This document shows, piece after piece, positions 6,751-7,759 of a stretch of 7,759 nucleotides of DNA. Under the pieces are notes generated by a model. That model worked only from the letters and a program-made list of their open reading frames with translations, had not been told where the DNA came from and did no database searches. Position numbers and translations under genes: made by a program. The DNA lies in assembly GCA_027295435.1 (NCBI GenBank), contig JAPUKX010000299.1, positions 1-7,759 on the forward strand, read 5' to 3'. Source of the stretch: Planctomycetota bacterium (GTDB taxonomy: Bacteria > Planctomycetota > Phycisphaerae > Phycisphaerales > SM1A02). Within the stretch, counting starts at the first letter, position 1; each line of letters starts with the position of its first letter.

Positions 6751-7082
6751 GTCTCTCTCAGCTCCGACCACGCCTCAGCGCTCAGCGTCGCCTTATGCCG
6801 ATACAACAGCACCACCAAGGCCAGCGCCAGCGCCGCCTCAGCCGCAGCGATCGTGAGGATGAAGATCACGAACACCTGGCCGGAGACGTCGAGGTGGTAT
6901 CGGCCGAACGCAATCATCGCGATGGCCGCCGCCTGGAGCATCAGCTCGGTGCACAGGAACATCACGATCATGTTGCGCCGGGTGAGAAAACCGATCAGGC
7001 CGATCACCAACAGCAAGGAGCTGGTCAGCATGTAGTGGCTCAGCGTCAGCCCGTTGATCGGCACCGTGGAGGCCAGGATCAT
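6747..7082 (-). CDS. nuoK: NADH-quinone oxidoreductase subunit K
   Basis: This 111-residue, three-helix membrane subunit (E. coli form 100), homologous to ND4L, connects the quinone end of the membrane arm to the pumps. Both buried glutamates are present: E46 in FLCTELMLQAA and E82 in TIAAAEAALALAL, equivalent to E. coli E36 and E72. GQVFVIF (68-74) between helices is also typical. At position 50 a Gln stands where most NuoK proteins have Asn (ELMxN). The ATG at 7080-7082 overlaps the nuoJ stop by four bases (ATGA) and has a G-rich GGGGGTGG just upstream; the longer open frame to 7334 reads through nuoJ and is not coding. The 3' end overlaps nuoL by four bases (GTGA). Confidence 0.96.
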   Translation of the reverse strand: MILASTVPINGLTLSHYMLTSSLLLVIGLIGFLTRRNMIVMFLCTELMLQAAAIAMIAFGRYHLDVSGQVFVIFILTIAAAEAALALALVVLLYRHKATLSAEAWSELRET

Positions 7083-7759
7083 CGGCCACCCCCGCCGGTG
7101 CCCGCATCCGGTGGAGCATCGCTGGCACCGCCGCCGCGCCGGTGCCCGTCGCCGGCCGCCGCCGCCCGCTTCTCCTGCTCCGATAGCTCGATCTGCCGTT
7201 GGGCCAGCACCACCGCGCCGAACATCGCCATCAGCAGGATCACCCCGGCCAACTCCAGGCTGACCGGGAACTTGGCGATCAGCGCCAAGCCGACTTGCTC
7301 GATGTTCTGCGGCATCGCGTCGTCGGGAAGCCAAACCCTCTGCAGCTCGGTTGACTCGGCGGTGCGCACAAGCACATAGGCGGCGACTTCATCGATACCG
7401 ATGAGTTCAACGACGACCGCATGTCCAAACCGGTCGGCAACGATCTCGATGTCAGTGGATTGGCCAAGTTCCTGGCGAACAGCTGAGGCCAACCGATCCG
7501 GCAAGGCGTCAAGCTGTTGCCACGTCTGCACTAGGGCCTGTTGCTCCGAAGGCGGCGCCGGCAGATCGGCGATCCCATCGGGTGAAAAAAACATGTCGCC
7601 CAGCAGCGCGAACAACATAAACCCGACCACCACCGCCGCCGCCGGCTCGCGCGGCACACGGTCGTAATCAGGCTGGCCGTCCTGATCATCCCCCTCCGGC
7701 GTCTGCTGGGCGAGCATCAGCACGAAGAGGTAGGTGATGAGGATCGCCCCCGCGTACAC
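7079..7759 (-). CDS. nuoJ: NADH-quinone oxidoreductase subunit J, 5'-truncated by window edge, with a large loop insertion
   Basis: This is the C-terminal 226-227 residues of NuoJ (homolog of ND6), a membrane subunit next to NuoK in complex I. The visible part starts at VYAGAILITYLFVLML, the conserved third helix with the YAGAI motif, so roughly 55-60 N-terminal residues lie beyond the edge; the first codon shown (GTG) is internal, not a start. A fourth helix (about 40-58) and a fifth (about 165-186, PVSLELAGVILLMAMFGAVV) follow. The stretch MPQNIEQVGLALIAKF before the last helix matches the usual N-x-E-x-x-G segment. Between helix 4 and that segment are about 90 extra residues (about 59-147), and after helix 5 a 40-residue Gly/Ala/Arg tail. 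E. coli NuoJ is 184 residues in all, so this protein is much enlarged. The stop overlaps the nuoK start (ATGA). Confidence 0.93.
   Translation of the reverse strand: MYAGAILITYLFVLMLAQQTPEGDDQDGQPDYDRVPREPAAAVVVGFMLFALLGDMFFSPDGIADLPAPPSEQQALVQTWQQLDALPDRLASAVRQELGQSTDIEIVADRFGHAVVVELIGIDEVAAYVLVRTAESTELQRVWLPDDAMPQNIEQVGLALIAKFPVSLELAGVILLMAMFGAVVLAQRQIELSEQEKRAAAAGDGHRRGGGASDAPPDAGTGGGGR
7093..7148. repeat. Two copies of a 12-base direct repeat in the nuoJ tail
   Basis: CGCCGGTGCCCG occurs at 7093-7104 and again at 7137-7148, 44 bases apart, inside the Gly/Ala-rich C-terminal tail of nuoJ. The offset is not a multiple of three, so the two copies are read in different frames. It fits a low-complexity GC-rich stretch that may have grown by slippage, and it overlaps the region upstream of the nuoK start. 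Confidence 0.4.

Noticed and set aside
7083..7334. Upstream extension of nuoK to 7334
   Set aside because: It would read through nuoJ in a second frame with an Arg/Gly-rich product; the ATG at 7080-7082 gives the standard NuoK length and the ATGA overlap.
1..7759. tRNA, rRNA, CRISPR array, insertion sequence, toxin-antitoxin or phage genes
   Set aside because: Looked for on both strands; no cloverleaf, regular spacer-repeat pattern, transposase motif or terminal inverted repeat pair was seen.

Overview
The window is almost entirely the 3' half of a bacterial nuo operon for respiratory complex I (proton-translocating NADH:quinone oxidoreductase). All of its genes read on the minus strand, so transcription runs from the right edge to the left. 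From right to left they are nuoJ (5' end cut off by the window edge), nuoK, nuoL, nuoM and nuoN, the canonical J-K-L-M-N order. Each junction overlaps by 1 to 8 bases and each upstream gene ends in TGA, which indicates tight translational coupling. The proteins form the membrane arm: NuoL, NuoM and NuoN are the antiporter-like proton pumps, and NuoJ and NuoK link them to the quinone module. The key Glu and Lys residues of all three pumps and the two buried Glu residues of NuoK are present, so the arm looks functional.

Downstream of nuoN, after a 216-base gap, lies a 237-residue protein with a C-terminal PilZ (c-di-GMP receptor type) domain and a degenerate PilZ-like domain in front of it. The gap holds a G-rich element (five G3 runs on the mRNA strand with a small hairpin in the long loop) about 30 bases upstream of the PilZ start codon, and a 12-base palindrome nearer nuoN. 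After another gap of 322 bases, the left edge holds the first 46 codons of a minus-strand alpha/beta-hydrolase.

The DNA is visibly GC-rich and Shine-Dalgarno sites are clear for several genes. The enlarged NuoJ with a roughly 90-residue loop insertion, the long NuoL and a stand-alone PilZ gene would fit a Planctomycetota-like bacterium (perhaps Phycisphaerae). This is an impression from protein style, not a demonstrated assignment; another GC-rich phylum with a 14-subunit nuo operon is possible.

No tRNA, rRNA, CRISPR array, insertion sequence or phage gene was seen. The nuo genes themselves are ordinary. The less ordinary items are the NuoJ insertion, the structured PilZ leader, and the proximity of a PilZ protein to complex I. 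I see no clear new multi-gene system here.
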